This document shows positions 44,236 to 52,146 of a stretch of 64,000 bases of DNA, piece by piece. Location of the stretch: positions 944,661-1,008,660 of the forward strand of contig NZ_OY761810.1 of NCBI RefSeq assembly GCF_963664915.1, written 5' to 3'. The translations under genes were made by a program, and so were the position numbers. Every line of letters starts with the position of its first letter. The stretch's first letter is position 1. Below the pieces are notes generated by a model. It did not search any database, was not told the origin of the DNA, and was given only the letters and a program-made list of their open reading frames with translations. Origin of the DNA: an uncultured Caproiciproducens sp. GTDB taxonomy: Bacteria; Bacillota; Clostridia; Oscillospirales; Acutalibacteraceae.

Positions 44236-44694
44236 TTATAAATCAACAACGCCATGAGCCGACTTTTGAGAATCAATATATACCGTTATTGTATTTTGCT
44301 CACAAACTTTCGGCTGTGACCAGAGAAGATGGCTTTTTCCTTTAAAACTGGAACCTTCTATTTCGTATGTAAAGTGCACCACGTAGGGAGACGATCCATT
44401 CCATCGGGTAAACAGCAATTGCTTTACAGATGTTACATATCCTTTTGTTGGCGTACCCTCACGTAAAAGTAATTTGAATTCCTTTTCTTTTCGGTATGAA
44501 ACTGCACATATTATAATCCCCAAAACCAAAAAAGCACAACCTAAAACCGGGAACCAAAGCTTAGGATCACCCTGTGACGCGAGGTCTGTTTGCAATATGC
44601 CCATCCGTGAGAGGGTTCCTGAAAGGAAAAATACAACCCCGAAAATCAGAAACATTACTCCGAAAAATTTCCACATATTTTCCGGCCTTTTCAT
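44236..44694 (-). CDS. DUF3592-like membrane protein
   Basis: A 152-aa protein. Two N-terminal hydrophobic helices (about 7-27 and 42-62) are followed by a beta-rich extracellular or cytosolic domain (KGYVTSVKQLLFTRWNGSSPYVVHFTYEIEG), typical for DUF3592. The ATG at 44694 follows GGGAGGTG. The function is unknown; the family is often encoded near transporters. Confidence 0.7.
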   Translation of the reverse strand: MKRPENMWKFFGVMFLIFGVVFFLSGTLSRMGILQTDLASQGDPKLWFPVLGCAFLVLGIIICAVSYRKEKEFKLLLREGTPTKGYVTSVKQLLFTRWNGSSPYVVHFTYEIEGSSFKGKSHLLWSQPKVCEQNTITVYIDSQKSAHGVVDL

Positions 44695-44773
44695 CAATCA
44701 TTCACCTCCCGAAATACAAATAAGCCACAGTGGAATCATAGCACTGCAAAATATAAAAGTCAACTTGCGTGCG

Positions 44774-44814
44774 AAAGGCCCGGCACCATCGAAACAGTGC
44801 CGGGCCTTTTATCA
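44774..44814 (-). terminator. Terminator hairpin, copy 1 of a dispersed terminator repeat
   Basis: AAGGCCCGGCAC and GTGCCGGGCCTT are perfect complements with a short loop and a T-tail (TTTTATCAT on the plus side). Near-identical sequences occur at 47721-47763 and 48545-48592, all in the same plus-strand orientation. Confidence 0.8.
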
Positions 44815-45687
44815 TCTTGCTGCGTATACCTTTAATGCCCTGCCAATAAATTCGGACGCTCCTATCCCGTATTTCTTATCCGTTACTTTTATATATGAAG
44901 GATTTGATAAATAAAGGTCCGACATAAGGCCCCAATAGTTGTCTCCCAGATCCATTTTTGCAATTTTGGACGTTTCTTTGTTCATGGTATCCATTTCTTC
45001 AACAATTTCCTGAACCTCGTTTGAAGAAGGGTCTTTGCTTAAATCGGACGTCAGCCTTTCCATTAATTCATTTGTTTTACTCATATAATAATCCAAATTA
45101 TTTTTTATTGTATCAAATCCTTCCATGATCGCTGTAGAATTGCCAAGATTTTTCTTCATAGCTTCCGTATATTTTTCTATGCTTCCAAACTCTTTGATCG
45201 CCATTTTGGCAATCTCAGATTCCTTGGATTTGCCTTTTTCTATAAATTCATTAAATTTATCTACGCTGCCCCAATATTTAGTTACCTCATCCGTATGTTC
45301 ATTTTTAAATGTTTCCAATGCATTAAAATATTCACTCATATCAAATTCTTTAAAACTCATACACTTTTCTCCTTTTACAAGTTTGTCTAATAATTTTAAT
45401 AAACGGTCAAGCCTGTCACGTTTTGCTTGAATCAGGTCTTTCTGATTTTCAAACGCCTTGTGTTTGTCAAACTTAGGATTTTCCAGAATTAACTTTATAT
45501 CTTTTAAAGAAAAATCCAATTCTTTGAAAAATAAAATTTGCTGTAACACTTCCAAGGCATCGTCATCATACATTCTGTAACCCGATTCTGTTACTTCACT
45601 CGGCTTAAACAAACCTATTTCATCATAATATTGTAAAGTACGGACACTTATGCCCGTCAGTTCAGAAACTTGTTTTACCGCTCTCAT
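44812..45687 (-). CDS. MerR-family regulator with TipAS-type ligand domain
   Basis: A 291-aa regulator. The N-terminal MerR HTH has VKQVSELTGISVRTLQYYDEIGLFKPSEVTESGYRMYDDDALEVLQQILFFKELDFSLKDIKLIL (4-70), a long coiled helix follows, and the C-terminal half is the TipAS/antibiotic-binding domain (about 145-290). TipA-class proteins bind thiopeptides and other multidrug ligands. The ATG at 45687 has GGAGG seven bases upstream. Its own promoter carries a 19-base spacer with an inverted repeat, the MerR hallmark, so it is autoregulated. Confidence 0.88.
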   Translation of the reverse strand: MRAVKQVSELTGISVRTLQYYDEIGLFKPSEVTESGYRMYDDDALEVLQQILFFKELDFSLKDIKLILENPKFDKHKAFENQKDLIQAKRDRLDRLLKLLDKLVKGEKCMSFKEFDMSEYFNALETFKNEHTDEVTKYWGSVDKFNEFIEKGKSKESEIAKMAIKEFGSIEKYTEAMKKNLGNSTAIMEGFDTIKNNLDYYMSKTNELMERLTSDLSKDPSSNEVQEIVEEMDTMNKETSKIAKMDLGDNYWGLMSDLYLSNPSYIKVTDKKYGIGASEFIGRALKVYAAR

Positions 45688-45782
45688 CGCTATTCCTCCA
45701 AAGTTTGATTTTAAAGATATCAATTCCGACAAATATCCCGCCGGCTGGAACCCTTTTGCCGAAAATATGAATCTCTATTTAT

Positions 45783-45813
45783 ACAATACACTATCACGTA
45801 ACGTGAGAGTCAA
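45783..45813 (-). promoter_or_regulatory. MerR-type promoter with 19-base spacer and operator
   Basis: TTGACT (45813-45808) and TATTGT (45788-45783) are separated by 19 bases on the minus strand. The spacer is filled by CTCACGTTACGTGATAGTG, part of a CTCTCACGTTACGTGATAG-type inverted repeat. The long spacer is what MerR activators need to untwist the promoter. Confidence 0.8.
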
Positions 45814-45827
45814 TGTTTTTTTAGCAA

Positions 45828-45872
45828 AAATCCGGGACAGCCAACATTTTTTTTGCGGCTGTCCCGGATTAT
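45828..45872 (-). terminator. Terminator after the DNRLRE-domain gene
   Basis: AATCCGGGACAGCC pairs perfectly with GGCTGTCCCGGATT around a 14-base loop, followed by TTTTTGC on the minus strand. Confidence 0.85.
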
Positions 45873-45915
45873 TGATAGTTTCCCAAACCGAATCCACTTT
45901 ATGAATTCACAGCGT

Positions 45916-47028
45916 TTAAATTTCGATCCGTTCCGTTATGCTTGTTCCCACATGGTCCCCGGATTTGACGACAGAAATTATATTCGGTGCAGAACCGGCC
46001 TCGATGTTCGGGATCGGTGTAGCAGTCTCAATGGCGGAAATACTCCATACAGGAACAAATACCGGATTGGTACCGTCCATATCGCTGGCTTTTACAAGCA
46101 TACCGTATTCATTTTTATAGATCAGACCGGCCGTGGTAACCAATGTGTTCAGATCCAGGGTTGCGTTCGTGAAAACAGGGAGATAGTCGTGAATGCTGGT
46201 AACCACGTTCTTATCGCAGCCGGGCGCGAAGACGGGCGCGGGCAGATACGAGATGGAAGGATCATATAAACTGTTGGCAACTGTTATCGCGGAGATATTC
46301 GTAATTGGAACAGAAGCGTATCCGCCGCCTTCCGACAGTACGGCGATTGTTCCATAGGTGGCATCGGGTGATGCATAAAATTCATAAGGGATTCCCTGTA
46401 GATAATAGGCTCCCGACGTATAGATCGTCATGACCTTGTCAGGATACAACGTCATTAATTGCTGGAGAATATTGGACAGCTGAGCATAAATAAAAGAGAA
46501 TGCACTGTTGTCGGAAGACGGCGTGCTGGAATAGGTCAAAGTCAGCGTTGGAAAATATGGTTCGTAGACGATTGCGTTCGTAGCGAACTGAACCGCCCCG
46601 CCGGAGCAAGTGAGAACGATGCCGTCGTTGACATAGGTTCCAGCCAGCCAGTTGTTCACCAGGCTCGTGATGTCAATGCTGACCCTCTGGTACAAATCGG
46701 ATTGATTCACGGAAACCTGCGACGCGGTCGCGGTATACGTTGGCTGCGTATTGTAGGTTACCGTGGAGGTTGAAAAGGAAGAGGTCGCCCGGTTGACCAC
46801 CACCACACTCGGCTCCGCCTGATCTTTGGCAATAAGCGAGAACTGCACCACGGCGCTGTCAACCGACGTAACCGGCAGTGCCGGCAGCGCAAACTGCAAA
46901 AGTCCGTTGCAGCTTTGATAACTTGGGTCTGTCCCGATATACATAACCGGGTAAAAATTCATATTGTTATTTGGCAGTGATGACGATACAAATGTTGTAT
47001 TTGGTATATTGATTGAAATGCTTGGCAT
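45916..47028 (-). CDS. DNRLRE-domain protein, probable spore-surface or appendage component
   Basis: A 370-aa protein without signal peptide or membrane span. The first half (about 12-170) is a beta-sandwich of the DNRLRE type, with LLQFALPALPV and VSIDITSLVNNWLAGTYVNDGIVLTC, which in the family forms intermolecular amide cross-links or carbohydrate-binding sheets. The remainder (about 175-370) is beta-rich and Ser/Thr-rich, consistent with a DUF6385-like end (not verified). Lack of a signal in a sporeformer fits delivery to the spore coat from the mother cell. It is divergent from the jelly-roll gene at 47276, and both share the SD text AGGAGTGACTT. Confidence 0.65.
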   Translation of the reverse strand: MPSISINIPNTTFVSSSLPNNNMNFYPVMYIGTDPSYQSCNGLLQFALPALPVTSVDSAVVQFSLIAKDQAEPSVVVVNRATSSFSTSTVTYNTQPTYTATASQVSVNQSDLYQRVSIDITSLVNNWLAGTYVNDGIVLTCSGGAVQFATNAIVYEPYFPTLTLTYSSTPSSDNSAFSFIYAQLSNILQQLMTLYPDKVMTIYTSGAYYLQGIPYEFYASPDATYGTIAVLSEGGGYASVPITNISAITVANSLYDPSISYLPAPVFAPGCDKNVVTSIHDYLPVFTNATLDLNTLVTTAGLIYKNEYGMLVKASDMDGTNPVFVPVWSISAIETATPIPNIEAGSAPNIISVVKSGDHVGTSITERIEI

Positions 47029-47275
47029 TTAAGTCACTCCTTCCATATAATATATGTCAGTTTTACGGGAACGTTCGATGTCAGACAGCACTTCGGTCCG
47101 AAGGATTTACCGCAAAAAGTCCCATATCCAGCACACATTTCCTCCATCGGATTAATCTTCCATCCCATGAGTGAGGGCCCATAATCTACTAACCCAATTG
47201 TATGAAAATGAGTACTATGTAGTAGCAGGCAGAGCTATAAATCAGATAGCAAATAAACAGGAGTGACTTGGCAAT

Positions 47276-47719
47276 ATGATTAAACTTTATGAACCATCTT
47301 ACGAAAAGGGCTTGTCTGAATTTGCATATATTTACAATTTAGGTGAACAGGCTGTGGCAGTAGCGGCTAAAATATCATTTAGTAATAATGGAATTATTGT
47401 TGGTGCGATCACTCATTCTCCAGGAACCTCCACAATACAAATTGGCAATGCGGGCAATTATGCGATCTGGTTTTACGCTGAAGCTGTAGAGGCAAACCAG
47501 TTTACCCTATTTCAAAACGACACCCCCGTTGCAGGCAGCATATATGGCGCAGGGAGCGGAACGCAAATGAATCTAGGAATAGCCATTATATCCGCGATGG
47601 CTTCAGATATATTAACTGTGCGGAATCATACAAGTGCGTCAGCAGTTACATTGCAAACATTAGCGGGGGGAACTGAAATAAATGCAAATGCTTCCATACT
47701 AATACAAAAAATAAGTTAA
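47276..47719 (+). CDS. BclA-type C-terminal (TNF-like jelly-roll) protein, without collagen-like region
   Basis: A 147-aa protein that looks like the isolated C-terminal domain of BclA, the exosporium hair-like glycoprotein of bacilli. Strands are recognisable: AVAVAAKISFSNNGIIVGAITHS, then NAGNYAIWFYAEAVEANQFTLFQNDTPVAG, then LGIAIISAMASDILTVRNHTSA. There is no GXT collagen repeat, no signal peptide and a short N-terminal lead (MIKLYEPSYEKG). AGGAG lies 12 bases before the ATG. It could trimerise on the spore surface, perhaps with a partner that carries the stalk. Confidence 0.7.
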   Translation: MIKLYEPSYEKGLSEFAYIYNLGEQAVAVAAKISFSNNGIIVGAITHSPGTSTIQIGNAGNYAIWFYAEAVEANQFTLFQNDTPVAGSIYGAGSGTQMNLGIAIISAMASDILTVRNHTSASAVTLQTLAGGTEINANASILIQKIS

Positions 47720-47720
47720 T

Positions 47721-47763
47721 TAAGGCCCGGCACCATCGAGTGGTGCCGAGCCTTTTATCATAT
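47721..47763 (+). terminator. Terminator hairpin, copy 2 of the dispersed repeat
   Basis: GGC(C)CGGCACCA and TGGTGCCG(A)GCC form a 12-bp stem with one mismatch, followed by TTTTATCAT. It ends the jelly-roll gene and points against the lipoprotein gene. Confidence 0.8.
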
Positions 47764-47801
47764 TGTGTAATTCCGTACAAGGAGGGCGTCTTGTCCCCGC
47801 T

Positions 47802-48398
47802 TTACCATAGGTGCTGAAGGTTTAAAATTCCGCTTGAAAGCATACCCCCCAAAACTGCATTTGCAAATTCTGTGGACATAATAATTTTCCACCCGGTCTC
47901 TTCCTTTATTAAGGAAAGTTCAACGTCAAATTGTTTTTCGACACCAACGCTGTTTATGAGGTCAACCAATTCTTTATGTTCCTTGTCACCCACCAGCGTA
48001 GAGAGAACCCCTGATAAATCCTTATTTGTAATCTGAACCTTGACCTTTGCCGAATCTCCCTGTTCATTGACCTTTGTAATTTTATAAGAAAGGCTGGAAA
48101 CAAAGCTTTTAATTAATTTTTCATCTTCTTGGTCAGTCTTGTCACCGAACAGTTTGTTGTCTTTAAAGATAACCGCCCCGTCTTTTGTATCGTTGTTGTC
48201 AACATACTGGTTAAAAATCTTTAAATCCAGTGAAACCAGTGCATCCAGAGCATTTTTTACGGTTTCTTCGGGTGTTCTGTTTTTTAGAGAAATTGTGGAT
48301 GCCGTACCATCTTGATGAACGCCCGCTTTCGGACTGCAGGCTACAAATGACACTGTAATTAGGATTACTAACAACAGCGGTAATATCTTTTTTCTCAT
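47802..48398 (-). CDS. Secreted lipoprotein with a DUF4878-like mature domain
   Basis: A 198-aa protein. The signal (MRKKILPLLLVILITVSFVAC) has a lipobox VAC with Cys21. The mature part (about 55-190) reads like NTF2-like domains (EETVKNALDALVSLDLKIFNQYVDNND... with SYKITKVNEQGDSAKVKVQIT and GWKIIM), common to DUF4878/DUF5105 lipoproteins. It lies between two copies of the repeat terminator. The role is unknown. Confidence 0.75.
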   Translation of the reverse strand: MRKKILPLLLVILITVSFVACSPKAGVHQDGTASTISLKNRTPEETVKNALDALVSLDLKIFNQYVDNNDTKDGAVIFKDNKLFGDKTDQEDEKLIKSFVSSLSYKITKVNEQGDSAKVKVQITNKDLSGVLSTLVGDKEHKELVDLINSVGVEKQFDVELSLIKEETGWKIIMSTEFANAVLGGMLSSGILNLQHLW

Positions 48399-48544
48399 GA
48401 CTACACTCTCCTGTCACACTTATATAACTACCTTAATACAATAATACACCAGTGCTCCTGTTTGTCAATCCTTCGGGTACGAATCATATGTAATAAACCT
48501 TGGCAACCTCTATGCAGGGCTTCAACAGACTCGTTCTATGACAG

Positions 48545-48592
48545 AAAAGGCCCGGCACCATCGAGTGGTGCCGAGCCTTTTATCATATCGTG
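48545..48592 (-). terminator. Terminator after rpsI, copy 3 of the dispersed repeat
   Basis: AAAAGGCTCGGCACCACTCGA-type stem on the minus strand with TTTT beyond it. It is identical to copy 2 across about 40 bases. Confidence 0.8.
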
Positions 48593-48597
48593 TAAAA

Positions 48598-48999
48598 TTA
48601 TCTCTTTGAGAACTGCGGTGCGCGACGGGCTGCTTTCAGACCGTACTTCTTGCGCTCCTTCATTCTTGGGTCACGGGTCAGGAAGCCGGCCTTCTTCAAA
48701 GGAGAACGTAAATTTTCAGTATCAAACTGGAGCAGTGCTCTTGCGATACCATGGCGAATTGCACCGGCCTGGCCGGTAACACCGCCGCCGGCTACGCGGC
48801 AAACAACATCAAACTTCTCATTTGTGCTGGTCAAAACCAACGGCTGACGGACAATCAGCTTAAGGGTGTCAAGTCCGAAATAATCGTCAATATCTCTGTC
48901 ATTAATCGTAACCTTACCGGTACCCTGATAAACTCTTACACGGGCAACGGAGCTTTTTCTTCTGCCGGTTCCATAAAAATATGGTGCTTTCTCGTACAT
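48598..48999 (-). CDS. rpsI: 30S ribosomal protein S9
   Basis: Binds near the 30S decoding site. The 133-aa protein has [36 protein letters not shown] at the start and ends with the basic tail [17 protein letters not shown], which reaches the P-site tRNA. It follows rplM by 17 bases in the conserved rplM-rpsI operon. Confidence 0.96.
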   Translation of the reverse strand: MYEKAPYFYGTGRRKSSVARVRVYQGTGKVTINDRDIDDYFGLDTLKLIVRQPLVLTSTNEKFDVVCRVAGGGVTGQAGAIRHGIARALLQFDTENLRSPLKKAGFLTRDPRMKERKKYGLKAARRAPQFSKR

Positions 49000-49016
49000 A
49001 ATCTAATCCTCCTCCC

Positions 49017-49445
49017 TTATAGTTCCCAGGCCTGCGGCATTTGGGCGGCGTGAGTATGCTCAGCGCCCTCAAACAAACGCAGTCTGCCCAGTGCGGCACG
49101 GCCGATTGTGGTACTTGGAATCATGCCTTTCACAGCAAGTTCCATTGCCCTGCATGGCTTTTCTTCCATAAGGGTGTCGTATCTGACGGCTTTTAAATGC
49201 CCGATATAACCTGTGTGATGATAATAAAATTTCTTTTCGAGTTTCTTTCCGGTCAGCAGTGCTTGTCTGCAGTTGATAATGACGACATGGTCGCCGCAGT
49301 CAACATGAGGAGCAAAAATGACTTTGTGTTTTCCGCGGAGCAAAACGGCGGCCTGTGCGGCAACGCGGCCCAGCGGCTTGCCTGCTGCGTCGAGCACGTA
49401 CCACTTGCGCTCAACTTCGCCGGCTTTTGGCATATAGGTGGACAT
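49017..49445 (-). CDS. rplM: 50S ribosomal protein L13
   Basis: An early-assembly protein of the large subunit. The 142-aa protein has STYMPKAGEVERKWYVLDAAGKPLGRVAAQAAVLLRGKHK (2-41), DHVVIINCRQALLTGKK near 51 and the GMIPSTTIGRAALGRLRLFEGAEHTH near 108-133. AGGAGG lies eight bases before the ATG. Confidence 0.96.
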   Translation of the reverse strand: MSTYMPKAGEVERKWYVLDAAGKPLGRVAAQAAVLLRGKHKVIFAPHVDCGDHVVIINCRQALLTGKKLEKKFYYHHTGYIGHLKAVRYDTLMEEKPCRAMELAVKGMIPSTTIGRAALGRLRLFEGAEHTHAAQMPQAWEL

Positions 49446-49552
49446 AGCTTATACCTCCTGAATTTTGTTTAAAAATATCACAAAACCCCGCCCTTTTGGC
49501 AGGGCTGCCTTTCATAAAAAAGCGCGCCGTAAACAGGCGCAAAGGAATTGCA
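49446..49552 (-). promoter_or_regulatory. rplM leader with two hairpins (possible L13-type autoregulatory leader)
   Basis: On the minus strand, a GCGCC/GGCGC hairpin (49539-49521) is followed by CCCTGCC/GGCGGGG (about 49507-49485), a T-rich stretch and the ribosome site. The second hairpin with TTTTGTG resembles an attenuator. L13 leaders that control rplM-rpsI are known in Firmicutes, but I have not matched this one to the Rfam model. Confidence 0.5.
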
Positions 49553-49558
49553 GTTATG

Positions 49559-49587
49559 ATAATACCACATGCAAACCATCGTGTCAA
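49559..49587 (-). promoter_or_regulatory. Promoter of rplM-rpsI
   Basis: TTGACA (49587-49582), 17 bases, TATTAT (49564-49559) on the minus strand. This is a near-consensus promoter, as expected for ribosomal protein genes. Confidence 0.75.
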
Positions 49588-49707
49588 TAGCAAATGGCGA
49601 TTATTTTAATTTAGTTAGCAGTTTACTCTTATTTTCACGTGTTTTTGCCTTATTTCTCGCTGTCGCTTCTCCGTCATTTCACTTTTTACAGTATTTGCTT
49701 TTAAAAT

Positions 49708-49741
49708 ATTGTCAACCTTTAATAAATTTATGGTTGACAAT
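49708..49741 (+). promoter_or_regulatory. BirA operator before bioY
   Basis: ATTGTCAACC, 14 bases, GGTTGACAAT forms the Firmicutes BirA box (TTGTNAACC-N14/15-GGTTNACAA). Its right half carries the -35 TTGACA (49734-49739); TATACT at 49757-49762 is 17 bases downstream. Biotin-bound BirA would therefore shut off bioY. Confidence 0.85.
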
Positions 49742-49793
49742 ATACATTTCTATGCCTATACTTTATTTATTAATTAATGAATAGGAGCTCTTT

Positions 49794-50342
49794 ATGAAAA
49801 CGAAACAATTGACAATGACCGCAATGTTTACCACGCTTACCATCCTATTTGCACAGATGATTCTTCCGCTGTCCTTCACGCCGGTTCCGCTGTCGCTTTC
49901 CCTGCTTCCTGTTTATCTTTCCGGCGCGATTCTGCCGAAGAAGTACGCCGTTTATTCCCAGCTGGTTTACCTGCTGATCGGCGCCGCGGGTCTGCCGGTG
50001 TTTGCCGGCTTTAAAGGCGGCCCCGGCGTGCTTTTCGGGCCAACCGGCGGCTTTCTCATCGCATACCCGATTATGGCCTTTCTGACCGCTTGGATGCTGG
50101 AACTGCTGAAGAAAAAGACCGTCGTGTCCTGCATTCCCGCCATGCTCGCCGCTCTCGCCGCCTGCTATTTGTGCGGTTCCCTGTTCTATGTCTTTGTGGG
50201 GCATGTCGGCTGGATGAAATCTCTCTCTGTTACAGTTCTTCCCTTTGCTTTGTTCGACATTGTGAAAGTCGCCGCATCCGCACTGCTTGCTCCCGCAATT
50301 AACAAAGCGTTAATCAAGTCAAGACTAATACAAACCGTATAA
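49794..50342 (+). CDS. bioY: Biotin transporter BioY (ECF S-component)
   Basis: Imports biotin; BioY is the substrate-binding membrane subunit of ECF transporters, and can act with a shared energising module not present here. The 182-aa protein has about six membrane helices. Family features are FAQMILPLSFTPVPLSLSLLPVYLSGAILPKKYAV near the N-terminus and GGPGVLFGPTGGFLIAYPI near 75-93. The ATG is preceded by TAGGAG. Regulated by the BirA box just upstream. Confidence 0.94.
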   Translation: MKTKQLTMTAMFTTLTILFAQMILPLSFTPVPLSLSLLPVYLSGAILPKKYAVYSQLVYLLIGAAGLPVFAGFKGGPGVLFGPTGGFLIAYPIMAFLTAWMLELLKKKTVVSCIPAMLAALAACYLCGSLFYVFVGHVGWMKSLSVTVLPFALFDIVKVAASALLAPAINKALIKSRLIQTV

Positions 50343-50418
50343 CAAATTGTCCGTTTTTATGCATTACATACGCGGGAGTTAAGCTACCTACTTTCGGACA
50401 GAGGGCAAAACAGATTCG

Positions 50419-50646
50419 TTATAAAGCCCTTTTCCGCGGATAGGGCTTTTTTTCATCCGTCAGCCCCAAAAGATGATCAACGCTGGTCCGATAATAACCG
50501 GCAATCGCAATAAGAATCGAAGTCGGAATATCATTTTCCCCTGTCTCGTATTTCGAATAGCCCGTTTGCGACATTCCCAGTATCTGTGCAAACTGAGTTT
50601 GTGACAAATCGCTGTCTTCTCTAAGTTCACGTATTCTTTTATACAT
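50419..50646 (-). CDS. Small XRE-family helix-turn-helix regulator
   Basis: A 75-aa DNA-binding protein from ATG 50646 (GGGGTGATGGA upstream). The HTH covers about 3-58: RIRELREDSDLSQTQFAQILGMSQTGYSKYETGENDIPTSILIAIAGYY. No sensor domain is present. The gene is divergent from the 53-aa gene at 50737. The bioY terminator hairpin overlaps its last codons. Confidence 0.85.
   Translation of the reverse strand: MYKRIRELREDSDLSQTQFAQILGMSQTGYSKYETGENDIPTSILIAIAGYYRTSVDHLLGLTDEKKPYPRKRAL
50421..50452 (+). terminator. Terminator after bioY, overlapping the XRE gene end
   Basis: AAAGCCCT/AGGGCTTT with an 11-base loop is followed by TTTTTT. It overlaps the convergent gene's stop codon. Confidence 0.8.
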
Positions 50647-50736
50647 TCCATCACCCCAAACCAAGTTTAGTCTAACCTGTTTCAGAGTATTACATTTTAG
50701 CCTAAAATAGGTTAAAATGCAATAGGGTGATAAAAA

Positions 50737-50898
50737 ATGGAACCTTACCAGAAAATGTACTATCATTTATTTAACAGCGTAACCAATGCCATCCGTGATT
50801 TGCAGAATTCGCAGAAAGAGACGGAGTCCCTTTTTCTGGAGGAAAATTCAGAGCAAAAAACTCCTTCTCTGCGGATTTACCCTAAACATAAAGATTAA
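50737..50898 (+). CDS. Small hypothetical protein, divergent from the XRE regulator
   Basis: A 53-aa frame with GGGTG upstream of ATG 50737. The peptide starts MEPYQKMYYHLFNSVTNAI and continues as a charged, Gln/Glu-rich helix. I recall similar short proteins in Ruminococcaceae, but no function is known to me. Between the two genes, TTTAGTCTAACCTG and TTTAGCCTAAAATAGG form a degenerate inverted pair that could be the XRE operator. Confidence 0.6.
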   Translation: MEPYQKMYYHLFNSVTNAIRDLQNSQKETESLFLEENSEQKTPSLRIYPKHKD

Positions 50899-50909
50899 AC
50901 TAATCCATA

Positions 50910-50944
50910 AGAAAAGGCGGCTGTGAAAATCACTCAGCCGCCTG
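50910..50944 (-). terminator. Terminator after the DAHP synthase gene
   Basis: AGGCGGCTG/CAGCCGCCT with an 11-base loop is followed by TTTTC on the minus strand. Confidence 0.8.
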
Positions 50945-50956
50945 AAAAATCTACGT

Positions 50957-51970
50957 TTATATTTCTCTTCCCAGTAATTCTGCAAGCGCGCCTACTTTTT
51001 TGAACAGATCGGTGTAAGCCTCCGGTGTAAGCTGCTGTGCCGCGTCGCTCATGGCGACTTTCGGGTTCGGATGCACCTCGATAATCAGCCCGTCGGCGCC
51101 CGCTGCAACACCCGCAAGCGACAGGGACGCGATATACCTGGATTTTCCCGCCGCGTGGGACGGATCGATAATAATCGGCAGGCTGCTCCGCTCCTTGACG
51201 ACGGCTACAGCGGAAACGTCAAGCGTGTTGCGCGTCGCAGTTTCAAACGTGCGGATACCGCGTTCACACAGCACAACATTGTAGTTGCCCTCGCTCATAA
51301 TGTATTCGGCCGCGTCGAGCCATTCTTCAATGGTAGAGGAAATCCCGCGCTTAAGCAGAACCGGAATCTTTGAGCGGCCGACTTCACGCAGAAGGCGAAA
51401 GTTTTGCATATTGCGCGCGCCAATTTGCAGCATGTCGCAATATTTTCCTGCAGTATCTATCTGATCATGCGCCACAATTTCGCTGACTACCTTCAGTCCG
51501 CATGCATCGGCAGCTTTCCGCATCAGCTTCAAACCGTCTTCCTCCATTCCCTGAAACGAATAAGGGGATGTTCTCGGCTTGTAGGCCCCACCGCGCAGAA
51601 AACGGGCGCCAGCGGCTTTTACCCCGATCGCCGCCTTGGTAATCTGATCCTCATTTTCGACCGCGCAGGGACCGGCCATCATGACCAGCTTTTTTCTGCC
51701 GATACACTCCTGTCCCACCTGAACCACGCGTCCGTCCGGACACATTTCACGGCTGGCCAGCTTATAGGAATGCATAATCGGAACGCATTTTTCAACGCCT
51801 TCCATCAATTCAAAATCAAACCCGCCCAGTTTCGCCTTGTCACCCAAAATTCCTATGATCGTAGCCTGCGAGCCGGTTGAAAGGTTCGCGCCCAGACCGT
51901 GCTCTTTTAAGACTTCGACTATTTTATCCACATCCTGTTTTGTGGAGCTGTTTTTCATTACAATAATCAT
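50957..51970 (-). CDS. aroF: 3-deoxy-7-phosphoheptulonate (DAHP) synthase
   Basis: Condenses erythrose 4-phosphate and phosphoenolpyruvate, the first step of aromatic amino-acid synthesis. The 337-aa protein is the type I-beta form: an N-terminal ferredoxin-like domain (about 1-70, IIVMKNSSTKQDVDKIVEVL) followed by the KDSA-like barrel with GPCAVENEDQI near 95-105, LRGGAYKPRTSPYSFQGM near 124-141, and PIIIDPSHAAGKSRYIASL near 265. The N-terminal domain binds phenylalanine/tyrosine or prephenate in homologues. The promoter at 52051-52078 precedes it. Confidence 0.93.
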   Translation of the reverse strand: MIIVMKNSSTKQDVDKIVEVLKEHGLGANLSTGSQATIIGILGDKAKLGGFDFELMEGVEKCVPIMHSYKLASREMCPDGRVVQVGQECIGRKKLVMMAGPCAVENEDQITKAAIGVKAAGARFLRGGAYKPRTSPYSFQGMEEDGLKLMRKAADACGLKVVSEIVAHDQIDTAGKYCDMLQIGARNMQNFRLLREVGRSKIPVLLKRGISSTIEEWLDAAEYIMSEGNYNVVLCERGIRTFETATRNTLDVSAVAVVKERSSLPIIIDPSHAAGKSRYIASLSLAGVAAGADGLIIEVHPNPKVAMSDAAQQLTPEAYTDLFKKVGALAELLGREI

Positions 51971-52050
51971 TGTTTCATACCCTTTTCCTATATTCTGGGA
52001 TAATTCCCGCCAAACGCTTTACTAACTTTATGCTTTAAACCGCTAAACTT

Positions 52051-52078
52051 ATTATACCTTTTTTTGCTGAAAATGCAA
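52051..52078 (-). promoter_or_regulatory. Promoter of the DAHP synthase gene
   Basis: TTGCAT (52078-52073) and TATAAT (52056-52051) are 16 bases apart on the minus strand. No T-box or tryptophan-type leader is seen in the 80 bases that follow. Confidence 0.6.
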
Positions 52079-52146
52079 GTGGAAATTCCGTTCAACTGTT
52101 CCAAAATCAAAAAACGGAGTCGCACTTTTCATAATCATGGTATAAA

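Noticed and set aside
44774-48592. CRISPR-like repeat array
   Set aside because: The repeated unit is a terminator hairpin with only three copies spaced by genes, not by regular spacers; no cas genes are present.
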